64,000 nucleotides of DNA from Hymenobacter oligotrophus (GCF_003574965.1 NZ_CP032317.1:1612001-1676000); one strand, 5' to 3'; positions 8,598-17,372 are shown, counted from the stretch's first letter. Notes: generated by a model not told the origin, from the letters alone. Numbers and translations: made by a program.

Positions 8598-8854
8598 TAG
8601 CGGGTGTTGTGTTGAAGCAGGCCTTCCTTGGTGGCCAGGAAAAAACAGTCTTGCCGCACGGCCCCAAACAAGCTGGGCTCGTAGGCCAATTCGGTGTCGG
8701 GGTCGGGCCAGAAACAGCGGATGAGGCCTTGCTCCAGCATGCCGCGCAAATGCTGCTCCAACTCGTTGGGCGAGAAGCTGGTGCGCTGCTGCAAATCGTG
8801 GAAGGAGCTGACGAAGTAAAGTTCGTCGAGGATGTCGAATTCGGCGTCGGTCAC
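8597..8854 (-). CDS. Small winged-helix-like hypothetical protein
   Basis: An 85-residue acidic protein whose first 55 residues (helix, FSPNELEQHL, then GLIRCFW) resemble a compact winged-helix layout with a recognition-helix region and a short wing. No enzyme motif is seen. It ends with TAATG, sharing a base with the DppC-type permease start, so it is made together with the permease. A TACCTTTG promoter lies 22 bases upstream. I do not recognise a named family. A role linked to the permease, possibly as regulator, is only inferred from coupling. Confidence 0.75.
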   Translation of the reverse strand: MTDAEFDILDELYFVSSFHDLQQRTSFSPNELEQHLRGMLEQGLIRCFWPDPDTELAYEPSLFGAVRQDCFFLATKEGLLQHNTR

Positions 8855-8876
8855 GGAAGGCTCAGCTGATGGTGAA

Positions 8877-8884
8877 CAAAGGTA
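8877..8884 (-). promoter_or_regulatory. TAnnTTTG box (TACCTTTG) before the wHTH-like/permease pair
   Basis: An exact consensus -7 box on the minus strand, 22 bases upstream of the ATG at 8854. It implies a short leader for the two-gene operon. Confidence 0.5.
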
Positions 8885-9026
8885 TCATCAGCTAACCTGA
8901 ATGCGAAGGAAAAGTCACTGGGGTAAGAAAGTACGCCTCCCGAAGCCAGCGTTTGGACTGATTGCCAACAAGCGCACAGGCCATAGCTTTTTGGCGAACA
9001 CAATGAGCAAGCGGCTTGGCTTTGCA

Positions 9027-10253
9027 CTAGCTGGCCGCGCCGGGCACCCCGACCGACCTAGGCATTTCTGTTTTTTTTGCGGCCATTTGGCGCCCTTTCC
9101 AACGGTACCCGCCGCGCAAACCTAGGAGGCCCACGGCCAAGGCGTACGGGGGGTACACAAGCTGCAGCAGCGGCACCAGCATCAGCCATTTGCGGCGCTC
9201 GAAAAACCGCAGCACCGGGTTCAGAAAGGCCACATCGGCCCCCAGCTTCAGAGCCCAGGCTGCCAGCACCCACGGCCACACCGAGGCCTGCCAAAGCAGC
9301 AACCCAACCAGCGCCCATAAACCTACGTTGGCTGCCAGCACCAACACGGCCAACCCGCGCGAAGCCCCGCTTTGGTAGTGCCGCCACTTGCTGGCCCACC
9401 GCACCCGTTGCTGCAGCAAGGCACCTAAGGTAGGCTGCGCGGCGGTGTGCACCGTGGCCTCGGGGTGCTTGAGAAACTGGATGCCTTGTGGGTAGGCCTC
9501 GGCCATCTTATGCAGCAGAAATTCATCGTCGCCGCTGGGCACGTGGGCGTTGCCGCCAAAACCACCGACCTCGTAGAAGGCGGCGCGTTGGTAAGCCAAG
9601 TTAGCTCCGTTGCACATGGTAGGTGCTCCGGCGCCAATGCTGGCTGCGCCGGTGCCAACTAAAGCTGCTAATTCGAGGCCCTGCAGTCCTGCCAACAATC
9701 CCTTACCGGTAAGCAGCACCGAGCCACTCACAAACTGCACCTCCGGATTGCCAAACACCTGCGCATAGGCCGCTAGCCAACCCGCGGGCACGCGGCAGTC
9801 GGCATCGGTGCAGAGCACCCACCGCGCACGGGCCTGCGCAATAGCCGCCACGATAGCCGCTTTTTTGCCCGTGGGCTGGCCAGGTTGCTCGGCCAGGCGC
9901 AGCAAGCGCAGTACGTAAGGGCTGTTGGCCGCAACTGCCTGCACTACGGCGGCGGTATCGTCGGTCGAATGGTCATCAACCACAACTACCTCGAAGCGGC
10001 CACCTTGCTGCAGCCACGTTTGCTGGCCTAGGTCGGTGAGCAGCAGCGGCAGGTTGGCAGCCTCGTTGCGGGCAGCTATCAGCACCGATACCACCGGCGT
10101 CTCCCCTGTTGCCGGGGCATGTGGCCTAGGTGCTTGGGGCTGATTGGCAGCTATGGAGAGCTTCAGCCAGTGGTGGCGGTATTGCCAAAATGCGGCGGCG
10201 TACACAACTGCGGGCAGGCACGCGGCGGCCGCCAACCAATGGGGCAGCATCAT
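9027..10253 (-). CDS. Membrane glycosyltransferase family 2
   Basis: A 408-residue inverting GT-A enzyme with an N-terminal membrane helix (about 3-22) and C-terminal helices (from about 305). Catalytic landmarks are VDDHSTDDT (92-100), TDADCRVP (149-156, the DxD-type metal site), GDDE (241-244, catalytic base region) and QQRVRW (281-286, the QxxRW signature of processive/membrane GT2s). The ATG at 10253 overlaps the stop of the upstream membrane protein gene (ATGA), so they form an operon. It may transfer a sugar to a membrane lipid or build a polysaccharide. The flippase-like partner suggests a lipid-linked product. Confidence 0.88.
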   Translation of the reverse strand: MMLPHWLAAAACLPAVVYAAAFWQYRHHWLKLSIAANQPQAPRPHAPATGETPVVSVLIAARNEAANLPLLLTDLGQQTWLQQGGRFEVVVVDDHSTDDTAAVVQAVAANSPYVLRLLRLAEQPGQPTGKKAAIVAAIAQARARWVLCTDADCRVPAGWLAAYAQVFGNPEVQFVSGSVLLTGKGLLAGLQGLELAALVGTGAASIGAGAPTMCNGANLAYQRAAFYEVGGFGGNAHVPSGDDEFLLHKMAEAYPQGIQFLKHPEATVHTAAQPTLGALLQQRVRWASKWRHYQSGASRGLAVLVLAANVGLWALVGLLLWQASVWPWVLAAWALKLGADVAFLNPVLRFFERRKWLMLVPLLQLVYPPYALAVGLLGLRGGYRWKGRQMAAKKTEMPRSVGVPGAAS

Positions 10254-11215
10254 ACCACGCGCAGGTGCTTGCGCCGTTTGCGGTTGCGCCGCAGCACTTT
10301 TAGGCGCAGCACAAACAGCAGACCAGCCGCGCTGGGCAAGGCAATATTCAGCACCCACAGGCTTAGGCTGGCGCTCAGCACGGGCAGTACGGGCAAACCC
10401 AGCAGACCAAACAGATGTGTGGCCGACAGCTCGCGGGCGCCTACATCGGTAAGCGCGTTAAGCGAGGGTACCAACGACTTCAGCAGGAACGTGCCGGCAA
10501 TGGCGGCCAGCGCGGCACCTAGGGGCGCCTGGGCACCGTAGGCCCACAGCAGCAAGCCGAACTGCGCCGTGAACACGGCATAGCGCAGCCCCGAAACCAA
10601 CAGCACCTCGTTGAGCACCTTGGCCGGGTAGTGCGGCAGGTTGGCCACGTAGCGCCTAAACCTACCTAGGGGCCGCCACTGCAGCACCGCCTCCAGCAAA
10701 TAGCGGCTGCGGTAGAGCGGCAACAGCAGCAAGCCCGAGCCCAGCAGAGCCGTGAGCACCAAGCCGCCCACCACCAGGGGGTACGTATGGCCGATGTAGC
10801 GCGCTAAAAAGTACAGCCCGCCCGCTGCGCCTGCCAACAGGGTAATTACCAATTGGCAGTAGCGCCCCAGAAACACGGCACCTAGGGCTTCGGGCCGACG
10901 GTTTTTGAGCTCGAGTAAGCGGCCGGCGTAGTCGCCCACTCGGTTGGGTGTTACAAAACCCAGGGTAAGCCCCACCAGCACTGCCCGAAAGCTGCGCGCA
11001 TACGATACGGGCTCAAGGTGCTGCGCCAGGCGCCACCACTTCCAGGCTTCCAGGGCCCAGTTGAGGGGCACCAGCAGCAAGGCCATCACGGCAGGGCCGC
11101 GTTTGGCATCGGTAATCAGCCCGCGCCACGCGGCAGAGGTAGCCGCATCGGCCACCACCGACTGCCACAGCAGCCACAGCGTTAGGGCGGTTACGGCCAG
11201 CTTGCCAAGCACCAC
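10250..11215 (-). CDS. Lysylphosphatidylglycerol synthase TM-region (UPF0104) family protein
   Basis: An integral membrane protein of about 321 residues with 7-8 hydrophobic segments. It resembles the flippase-like membrane domain of MprF (LPG_synthase_TM/UPF0104) without the aminoacyltransferase domain. GFVTPNRVGDYAGR, near residue 75, is the typical polar signature of the family. No ATG start exists in a sensible place: GTG codons at 11215 and 11212 open the first helix, and the frame upstream would run into ruvC. It is coupled to the GT2 gene by a 4-base overlap. Such proteins are proposed to move lipids across the inner membrane; the substrate here is unknown. Confidence 0.8.
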   Translation of the reverse strand: MVLGKLAVTALTLWLLWQSVVADAATSAAWRGLITDAKRGPAVMALLLVPLNWALEAWKWWRLAQHLEPVSYARSFRAVLVGLTLGFVTPNRVGDYAGRLLELKNRRPEALGAVFLGRYCQLVITLLAGAAGGLYFLARYIGHTYPLVVGGLVLTALLGSGLLLLPLYRSRYLLEAVLQWRPLGRFRRYVANLPHYPAKVLNEVLLVSGLRYAVFTAQFGLLLWAYGAQAPLGAALAAIAGTFLLKSLVPSLNALTDVGARELSATHLFGLLGLPVLPVLSASLSLWVLNIALPSAAGLLFVLRLKVLRRNRKRRKHLRVV

Positions 11216-11264
11216 CCACGGCTTAAGGTTGCGGCGACGGGAACCGGCACTGGGTTTATGTGTG

Positions 11265-11272
11265 TAGCTTTG
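11265..11272 (+). promoter_or_regulatory. TAGCTTTG promoter box giving a leaderless ruvC mRNA
   Basis: An exact TAnnTTTG match ends 6 bases before the ruvC ATG at 11279. With the usual spacing, transcription would start at or next to the start codon. Confidence 0.6.
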
Positions 11273-11278
11273 TACTGA

Positions 11279-11923
11279 ATGGCTACTTACCCCTCCCCCG
11301 CTTTGCTCGACCTGCCCAAGATCATTATGGGCATCGACCCCGGCACCCAGATTATGGGCTACGCCGTGATTGAGGTCACCGGCCAGCGGGTGCAGGTGCT
11401 GCGCTACGACGTCATCAATCTCAAGGCGTTTGGGTCCAATCACGCAGTAAAACTAAAGAAGATCTTCGACCGGATGATTCAGCTCATTGAGGAGTACCTC
11501 CCCGACGAGCTGGCCATCGAGGCTCCCTTTTACGGCGCCAACGTGCAAAGTATGCTCAAGCTGGGCCGTGCCCAGGGCGTGGCCATTGCTGCCTGCCTCT
11601 CGCGCGACATTCCGTTTGTGGAGTACGCCCCCACCAAGGTAAAGCAATCGGTTACGGGCTCGGGCGCTGCCAGCAAGGAGCAAGTGGCCCACATGCTGCG
11701 CCAAACGCTTACGTTGCCGCCCATGGAGGAAGCGCCTAAACTCCTCGACGCGACGGATGCCCTGGCCGTGGCGCTCTGCCACCACTACCAAAAGGGCAAC
11801 AACGTAAAGGCCGGCGGCAAAAGCTGGGGCAAGTTCCTGGCCGAAAACCCCGATAAAATGGCCGCACCGGTGGCCGGCAAAAAAGCCGTGGCCGCCCGCA
11901 AAAAGCCGGTAGCTAAGGCCTAA
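11279..11923 (+). CDS. ruvC: Holliday junction resolvase RuvC
   Basis: A 214-residue endonuclease that cuts four-way junctions made by RuvAB during recombination repair. The RNase H-fold catalytic acids are present: Asp20 in GIDPGT, Glu81 in AIEAPFYG, and Asp157/Asp160 in LLDATDALAVALCHH. These correspond to E. coli Asp7, Glu66, Asp138 and Asp141. The protein has about a 13-residue N-terminal extension and a basic Ala/Lys-rich C-terminal tail (about 175-214) beyond the core. It is divergent from the UPF0104 gene. The promoter box lies directly before the ATG. A strong terminator follows at 11945-11985. Confidence 0.97.
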   Translation: MATYPSPALLDLPKIIMGIDPGTQIMGYAVIEVTGQRVQVLRYDVINLKAFGSNHAVKLKKIFDRMIQLIEEYLPDELAIEAPFYGANVQSMLKLGRAQGVAIAACLSRDIPFVEYAPTKVKQSVTGSGAASKEQVAHMLRQTLTLPPMEEAPKLLDATDALAVALCHHYQKGNNVKAGGKSWGKFLAENPDKMAAPVAGKKAVAARKKPVAKA

Positions 11924-11944
11924 GTTACCCATTGATTCAGATAC

Positions 11945-11985
11945 AAACAGCCCCGGCTCCTAGTTACCTAGGGCCGGGGCTGTTT
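11945..11985. terminator. Terminator between convergent ruvC and phzF-like genes
   Basis: A 13-bp perfect stem (11945-11957 with 11973-11985) with AAA/TTT ends. The loop carries a CCTAGG site. Confidence 0.8.
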
Positions 11986-12020
11986 AATTGAGCAGCCACC
12001 GAATAGCCGCCGCCGACATA

Positions 12021-12821
12021 CTAATTGAAATCAATCTCGCCGCGCAGGTAGGTAACGGCGAAACCGCTCATCAGCACCCGGTCGCCGCGCAGCTCGCACC
12101 ACAGGTCGCCGCTGCGGGGCGAGACTTGCCGGGCGTGAAAAGTGGTTTTGCCGAGGCGTTCGGCCCAGTACGGCACCAATTGCGTGTGGCCCGAGCCGGT
12201 GACGGGGTCCTCGGGTACGCCCACGCGCGGCCCAAACCAGCGCGACACGAAATCGACGCCGTTGGAGCCGGGAGCGGTGGCAATTACGCCGCGGTACTCC
12301 ACCTTGGCCAGGTGCGTCATGCTGGGGCGCAGGGCGCGCACCTCGGCTTCGGAGTCGAACACGGCAATGAGGTCGGGGCCAGCGTGGATGCTCAGGGGCG
12401 TGGCGCGCAGGCCATCAAGCAAACCATCGGGGTGGTGCTCCAGGTGCTGCGGCGGTTGGGCCGGGAAATCGAGCGTGAGCTGGCCGTTGGCTTGTTGGCG
12501 CACGCGCAACGGGCCGCTTTTGGAGTGAAAGGTAAGCTCCTCGGCCGTGGCGCCTAGGTGCCGGAACAGCACGTGGGCCGTGGCCAAGGTGGCATGGCCG
12601 CACAGCGCTACCTCCACGGCGGGCGTAAACCAGCGCAGCTCGTACTCGGCCTCGGTGCCCGGGCGCGGCACGAAAAAGGCCGTTTCGGCGAGGTTGTTTT
12701 CGGCGGCAATGGCCTGCATGGTTTCGGCAGGCAGCCACGCTTGCAGCGGGCACACGGCGGCGGGGTTGCCTGCAAATACTTTATCGGTGAAGGCGTCGAC
12801 CTGGTAGATGGGGAGCGTCAT
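12021..12821 (-). CDS. PhzF family isomerase/epimerase-like protein
   Basis: A 266-residue protein of the PhzF (DAP-epimerase fold) family. The start at 12821 (MTLPIYQVDAF) fits the family's first strand better than an ATG 63 bases upstream. Key features are the catalytic-type Glu46 in NNLAETAFF, the CGHAT loop at 74-78 and DPVTGSGH near residue 210. PhzF itself isomerises an intermediate of phenazine synthesis, but no other phenazine genes are here. Most bacterial homologues have unknown substrates, so a general isomerase or housekeeping role is more likely. It is convergent with ruvC. Confidence 0.9.
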   Translation of the reverse strand: MTLPIYQVDAFTDKVFAGNPAAVCPLQAWLPAETMQAIAAENNLAETAFFVPRPGTEAEYELRWFTPAVEVALCGHATLATAHVLFRHLGATAEELTFHSKSGPLRVRQQANGQLTLDFPAQPPQHLEHHPDGLLDGLRATPLSIHAGPDLIAVFDSEAEVRALRPSMTHLAKVEYRGVIATAPGSNGVDFVSRWFGPRVGVPEDPVTGSGHTQLVPYWAERLGKTTFHARQVSPRSGDLWCELRGDRVLMSGFAVTYLRGEIDFN

Positions 12822-12977
12822 GAGGCAGGGAAAGCAGATAAGCGGGGCTAATGTAGCACCCGCCTCAGCATAGTTGCAGCCCACGGCGGGCGTTTGTGGC
12901 TAAGCTACTCGGCGGCAATTGTTTCCGCTACTAATGACCCGGGCTCTGCCGCCCTTGCAGCGCTTACCAAGGCTTTA

Positions 12978-13880
12978 TCAGGAATGCGGCGCCTTGGAAG
13001 TTTCCTTGGGCATACGCCACCGCCTCCTAGGTGAGGTGGGCTTGATATAGGTAATGGCAATGCCAAACAGCACGATACACCCGCCCACGATGGTGGTGCC
13101 GGTAATGTGTTCGCCAAGAAATACCCAAGCCATCAGCCCCGTAACAAACGCTTGGCTCAGGAGGCTTAGCGACACGCGGGTGGGCTCGAGGTGCTGAATA
13201 GAGCGGTTGATGGTAAGCCAACCCGCCAGCTGACACACCAAACCCAAGCCCAGCAGCCCCAACCAAGTGTCGGCGGCAAAGTGCCACAGCGGCTCTTGGT
13301 AAATCAGGCAGAGCAACAGCAGAAACACGCTAGCGGCTAGCATGTTCCAGAACATAAACGTGAGCGTGTCGATGCGTCGCAGCACGTCTTTGGTCAGCAG
13401 AATATAGATGCCATAGAAGACGCTGGATAATACCGCTAGCAGAAAGCCTAGGTCGAACTGCAAGGCCAGGATGGCGGGCAGCCCGGCCAGCAACACCATG
13501 CCGCACAAAGCAACCGAGGTGCCAACCCAAAACGAAACGCCGGGCCGGGCCTTCAGAAACACCACACTGCCCAGGCCCACCCACACGGGTGCAAGGTTGG
13601 CCAGCAGCGTTGCTACGGTAGCCGACGACAGCCGGATGGAGATGTTCCAGACGGCAATATCCGAGGCGAATACCAAGCCGCCGAGCAAGGAAATAAGCAA
13701 ATCATGGCGGCTGATGGGCTTGAGCTTGCGGGCCAGCAGCACATACAGCCCCAACACCACCCACGCCACCACAATGCGGTAGAAAGCCGAAGTAAGCCCC
13801 GGCACCGGCATGCCCTTCACGAAAATGGGCGAAAGCGAGATGCAGACGATGCCGATAACGAGCAGCAGGCGCGGGTTCAT
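12978..13880 (-). CDS. EamA/DMT family transporter
   Basis: About 300 residues with ten hydrophobic segments arranged as two EamA repeats (about 1-135 and 145-285), followed by a basic cytoplasmic tail. It probably exports a metabolite or amino acid across the inner membrane; the substrate is not predictable. The ATG at 13880 is chosen because a TACCTTCG box (13894-13887) ends 6 bases upstream, as in other leaderless genes here. An ATG 33 bases upstream would precede that box. It diverges from the ECF sigma operon. Confidence 0.9.
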   Translation of the reverse strand: MNPRLLLVIGIVCISLSPIFVKGMPVPGLTSAFYRIVVAWVVLGLYVLLARKLKPISRHDLLISLLGGLVFASDIAVWNISIRLSSATVATLLANLAPVWVGLGSVVFLKARPGVSFWVGTSVALCGMVLLAGLPAILALQFDLGFLLAVLSSVFYGIYILLTKDVLRRIDTLTFMFWNMLAASVFLLLLCLIYQEPLWHFAADTWLGLLGLGLVCQLAGWLTINRSIQHLEPTRVSLSLLSQAFVTGLMAWVFLGEHITGTTIVGGCIVLFGIAITYIKPTSPRRRWRMPKETSKAPHS

Positions 13881-13886
13881 AGGCGG

Positions 13887-13894
13887 CGAAGGTA
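13887..13894 (-). promoter_or_regulatory. TACCTTCG box 6 bases before the EamA gene
   Basis: One mismatch from TAnnTTTG on the minus strand, ending 6 bases before the ATG at 13880. Same layout as ruvC and ctlX. Confidence 0.4.
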
Positions 13895-14117
13895 CTGCAC
13901 CCGACCGAGGCATAAGGTGGCGGCGACGCTACTTGCTACGGACGCCTGCAAAGCCCAACAATTCTTGCTGCGAAATCGACGCTTTATTGCTTCATCAGAA
14001 GATTTGAATAATTATTTCAGGAGCCATGCAACCGCGCAAACAGGTGCCCGGTCAAGCGTGCAGAAGGTTGTTTTATTCCGGAATATCAGCTTTGCTACTT
14101 CGCTCTATCAGTACCGT

Positions 14118-14657
14118 ATGCCGCCAATCGAAGAAATAATCGCCGGGTGCCGCCGCAACCACCCGGTGGCCCAACGGCAGTTGTACGACCACTTGGCTTA
14201 CCGGCTGATGGGCGTGTGCCTGCGCTACAGCCCCACGCGCGCCGAAGCCGAGGACGCCTTGCAAAACGCCTTCGTGAAAATCTTCAGCAACCTGCACCAA
14301 TACGCCGGGCAGGGCCCCTTCGAAGCGTGGGCGCGCCGCATTGCCGTTACCACCGCCATCAACGCCTACCACCAACGCAAGCAGCGCGGCCCCCACGTGG
14401 ATTGCGAAGAAGCCGCCGAGCAGGCCCACCCCGATGGCACCCCGCTCGAGCAGCTTTCGGCGCACGAGGTGCTTAGCCTGATGCAAACCCTGCCCCTGGG
14501 CTACCGCACCGTGCTAAATCTGTACGCGGTGGAAGGCTACTCGCACGCCGAAATCGCCGAGCTGCTGGGCATTTCCGAAGGCACCAGCAAATCGCAGTTA
14601 TCCCGCGCCCGCCACCTGCTCGAAGAACGGCTGGTGGCCTCCAACAAGATTGCCTAA
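14118..14657 (+). CDS. ECF-type RNA polymerase sigma factor
   Basis: A 179-residue extracytoplasmic-function sigma factor. Region 2 (about 20-85) includes YSPTRAEAEDALQNAFVKIF, typical of the -10-binding segment. Region 4 (about 118-172) includes LPLGYRTVLNLYAVEGYS and the helix-turn-helix AEIAELLGISEGTSKSQL. It starts at ATG 14118. The frame extends far upstream, but that part overlaps the divergent transporter and lacks sigma homology. It is followed 5 bases later by the anti-sigma/barrel gene and then a lipoprotein, forming one operon. The layout suggests envelope-signal control through the membrane protein. Confidence 0.93.
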   Translation: MPPIEEIIAGCRRNHPVAQRQLYDHLAYRLMGVCLRYSPTRAEAEDALQNAFVKIFSNLHQYAGQGPFEAWARRIAVTTAINAYHQRKQRGPHVDCEEAAEQAHPDGTPLEQLSAHEVLSLMQTLPLGYRTVLNLYAVEGYSHAEIAELLGISEGTSKSQLSRARHLLEERLVASNKIA

Positions 14658-14662
14658 TTGCC

Positions 14663-16318
14663 ATGACTGAGCACGATCCGCAAGAGTTTTTCCGGGAGCT
14701 GCACGATAAGCTCCACGATTTTGGCGCCGAACCGCCCGCCGATGCCTGGGCGGGCATTCAGAGCCGCCTGCCCCAAAAGAAGAAGGACCGCCGCCTGTTT
14801 TTTTACCTGAGCACGGCGGCGGCCTTGTTGCTGCTTGGCGTGACGCTCCTAGGTGGTTTCCACCGCTTCAATATGCCCTTCGGGCAAGGAGCACCTGGCG
14901 CGGCGCAGCCCGTTGCTGTGGGCGCGGCCAACACCGGTGGGCAAACGGCCAACACTGGAGTGCAGCCGAATGAGCAACCAGCTAATCCAGGCGCCGATAG
15001 CTACCGCAACGCCCGTGCTGCGGATGCGCAAACCGCAACTGCGCAAGCCACGCCGGAAGGCGCACCTGCCGAACCGCTTGGTGGCACCTATGCAAGCGCC
15101 TCCCCGGCACTGGCCCGCAAGCGCAACACCCTAGGTGCCCCCGATGCCCGCACTGGCCTGGCACCTGCAACCACCTCTCCCAATTACGCAACTGCTGGCA
15201 AGGGCGGCCGACGCACCCCGCGTGCAGCTCGGAGTAAGCACCTAGGCGGGTTGGCTGCGGCGCCAGCCGGCAGCACTGCTGCTCGCTCCCGCGCCGGCCG
15301 TTTTGGTAAAGGGCAAGCCGTAGCAAGCTTGGGCAGCCGGGCTGCTGCTACCCGCGCCGGCCGCAACACGTTTGCTGCTGCCTCAAATACGGCAGCTTCC
15401 CGCGAGCAGGGTTTGTCGCGGAAGAGCCTGCGCCGCGTTGCTCGTCCGAAAACAGGCCAGGCTTTGGCTAGCCTGTCGGGAGCTGAAACCACGGATGCGG
15501 CCGCGGCGCGCAAGGGTAGCAGCGGCCGCATCAAGGGTGCAAGTCAATTGCTCGAGCCCACAGCTCCTGCAGTGGCTTTGGTTGAGCCCGAAGAACCGGA
15601 AGTGCAACGCACGCGCCGCAACAGCCGCAAGCCGCAAAGCCGCCGGGCGCGCATCATCAAGGGCTTGAGCGTGGAGCTGCTGGCCGGTGCCGCCTACTCT
15701 TACCGCCACTTGTCGGGCAGCGGCACCGTGGCGCAACGGCAGCTTACCAGCCTGGAGCGCCCCGCCGTGGGCTACTCGGGCCAGCTGAACGTGGCCTACG
15801 CCCTCAACCGCCGCGCCAAAGTATCGGCCGGCTTGGGCTACACCGATTACGCCTCGCGCTACCGCTACCAAGTGCAGAAGAGCAACGGCGGCGTTCTGAA
15901 AGTTGATCAGCGCGATGTGTACCGCTTTATGTTGGTGCCGGTGCAGCTGCAGTACAAACTCGCCGGCAACCACCGCTATGCCCTAGGTTGGCTGGCCGGG
16001 GGCACGCTCGGGGTGTACGCCGGGGGCCGCACCACCGAAGGCAGCGCCTGCAACTGCACGCAAAACAACGACCCCGCCGCCGACGCCCGCTACCGCTCCT
16101 TTACGGTGGCTGCCAACGCCGGCGCCTTCCTCGATTACAACCTCACGCCCGACGTGCGCCTGCTGCTCCGCCCCACCCTGCAGTACCACCTCACCTCGCT
16201 TACCGCCCCCGATGCGGGGCTGTTGCAACGCCGGCCCGTGTCGGTGGGCCTGCAAACGGGTTTGTCCTTCAACTTAAAAGAGCCGAAGCGCCCCGCCCCG
16301 GCTATTGCTAAACACTAA
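14663..16318 (+). CDS. Anti-sigma-like protein fused to an outer-membrane beta-barrel domain
   Basis: 551 residues in three parts. (1) A short cytoplasmic head (1-42) with the pattern PPADAWAGIQSRL (24-36) seen at the N-terminus of Bacteroidota anti-sigma proteins. (2) One transmembrane helix at about 46-65. (3) A long Ala/Arg/Gln-rich linker, about 70-325, then a region from about 331 to 545 with alternating hydrophobic/aromatic strands resembling a PorT-like outer-membrane barrel. The architecture could span both membranes. It lies 5 bases after the ECF sigma gene, so sigma sequestration is inferred. The basic low-complexity linker is unusual. Domain function is inferred from pattern, not from a profile search. 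Confidence 0.8.
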   Translation: MTEHDPQEFFRELHDKLHDFGAEPPADAWAGIQSRLPQKKKDRRLFFYLSTAAALLLLGVTLLGGFHRFNMPFGQGAPGAAQPVAVGAANTGGQTANTGVQPNEQPANPGADSYRNARAADAQTATAQATPEGAPAEPLGGTYASASPALARKRNTLGAPDARTGLAPATTSPNYATAGKGGRRTPRAARSKHLGGLAAAPAGSTAARSRAGRFGKGQAVASLGSRAAATRAGRNTFAAASNTAASREQGLSRKSLRRVARPKTGQALASLSGAETTDAAAARKGSSGRIKGASQLLEPTAPAVALVEPEEPEVQRTRRNSRKPQSRRARIIKGLSVELLAGAAYSYRHLSGSGTVAQRQLTSLERPAVGYSGQLNVAYALNRRAKVSAGLGYTDYASRYRYQVQKSNGGVLKVDQRDVYRFMLVPVQLQYKLAGNHRYALGWLAGGTLGVYAGGRTTEGSACNCTQNNDPAADARYRSFTVAANAGAFLDYNLTPDVRLLLRPTLQYHLTSLTAPDAGLLQRRPVSVGLQTGLSFNLKEPKRPAPAIAKH

Positions 16319-16331
16319 TTCTTGCCGACTT

Positions 16332-17300
16332 ATGAAACGTATCCTTCTCCTCTCCGCGCTGGCCGCTAGCTTGCTTGGCTGCGCCAAAGAAGACATCGTT
16401 ATCTGCGAAACCGACGGTGGCGTGGTGCCGCCCGTCACGCCTCCCGTCAAGCTCACCAGCATTGCCGCTTTTACTGGCCGGTACGGGGCCGCTCCGCAGC
16501 TTTTCTCGCTGTCGGCGCGCACCGCGCAAACCGTGGTAACCGCCAAAGGCAACCGTTTCAGCTTCGCGGCAAACAATTTCATCCGAACCGATAACCAGCC
16601 GCTGTCGAACAGCCCCGTACGGGTGCACATCCGCGAGATTATGGGCAAGGCCGATATGGTGCTGTCGGCCATGCCCACGGTGGCTCAGCAAGGCGAGTTG
16701 CTCGAATCAGCCGGCGAATTTCAGATTCAGGCCACGCAGGATAGCGTGCCGTTGCGCATCAACGACACCACGCGGGTACGCTTCCAAACGGTACTGCCAC
16801 CCGTGCTCAACTCGCAGCAGGGCATGCAGCTCTTCGCGGGCAACGGCGTAGGGGGCGGGGCAGCGGGCTGCTTTAGCTGGATTGCACTGCCGAACGCGCC
16901 TTTTTTGGCTACGGGCAACGGCTTTGCCGGCTCGGTGCAGGGCTCAATCATGAACGCCGGCCTGGGTTGGATTAACTGCGACCGGTTTGTGGGCCTGCCC
17001 ATCTCGCCGCCCCTGCCCATCGCCATCAACGCCCCCAACGTCGGCAAAACCAAAACCGCCGTCTTTGTTGTGTTCGATGAGCTAAACGCCGTGCTGCAGC
17101 TTTGCATCGACGGCAACAACAACTTCACGGCCAACCAACTGCCCACGGGCGCCAAGGTAAAGGTGCTGGTCATCCACATCGACAACGAGCGCGTGTATTA
17201 CGCCAAGCAAAGCCTGGTGGTGGGCTCCACCACGGCCGTTACCCTCACGCCCACCGAAACCGATGTTACGGCCATGGTGGCCGACATCCGCACGCTGTAA
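16332..17300 (+). CDS. Lipoprotein of unknown function in the sigma operon
   Basis: A 322-residue predicted lipoprotein. The signal peptide ends in a lipobox SLLGC with Cys17, starting from the ATG at 16332. A Pro/Val-rich spacer follows (about 30-40), then beta-rich sequence with Asn/Gly-rich turns. No family recognised. It follows the barrel fusion gene by 13 bases and is probably transcribed with the sigma factor, so it may be an accessory sensor or a sigma target. A strong terminator follows. Confidence 0.85.
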   Translation: MKRILLLSALAASLLGCAKEDIVICETDGGVVPPVTPPVKLTSIAAFTGRYGAAPQLFSLSARTAQTVVTAKGNRFSFAANNFIRTDNQPLSNSPVRVHIREIMGKADMVLSAMPTVAQQGELLESAGEFQIQATQDSVPLRINDTTRVRFQTVLPPVLNSQQGMQLFAGNGVGGGAAGCFSWIALPNAPFLATGNGFAGSVQGSIMNAGLGWINCDRFVGLPISPPLPIAINAPNVGKTKTAVFVVFDELNAVLQLCIDGNNNFTANQLPTGAKVKVLVIHIDNERVYYAKQSLVVGSTTAVTLTPTETDVTAMVADIRTL

Positions 17301-17336
17301 CCAGCCTTAGCCTACCTTATTCCGGTGTTCGATACG

Positions 17337-17372
17337 GGCCGGCTCCTAGCACCTAGGGGCCGGCCATTTTTT
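17337..17372. terminator. Terminator between the sigma operon and hutI
   Basis: A 13-bp stem (17337-17349 with 17353-17365) with one G-T pair, followed by a run of Ts on the plus strand. The right arm contains CCTAGG. Confidence 0.8.
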
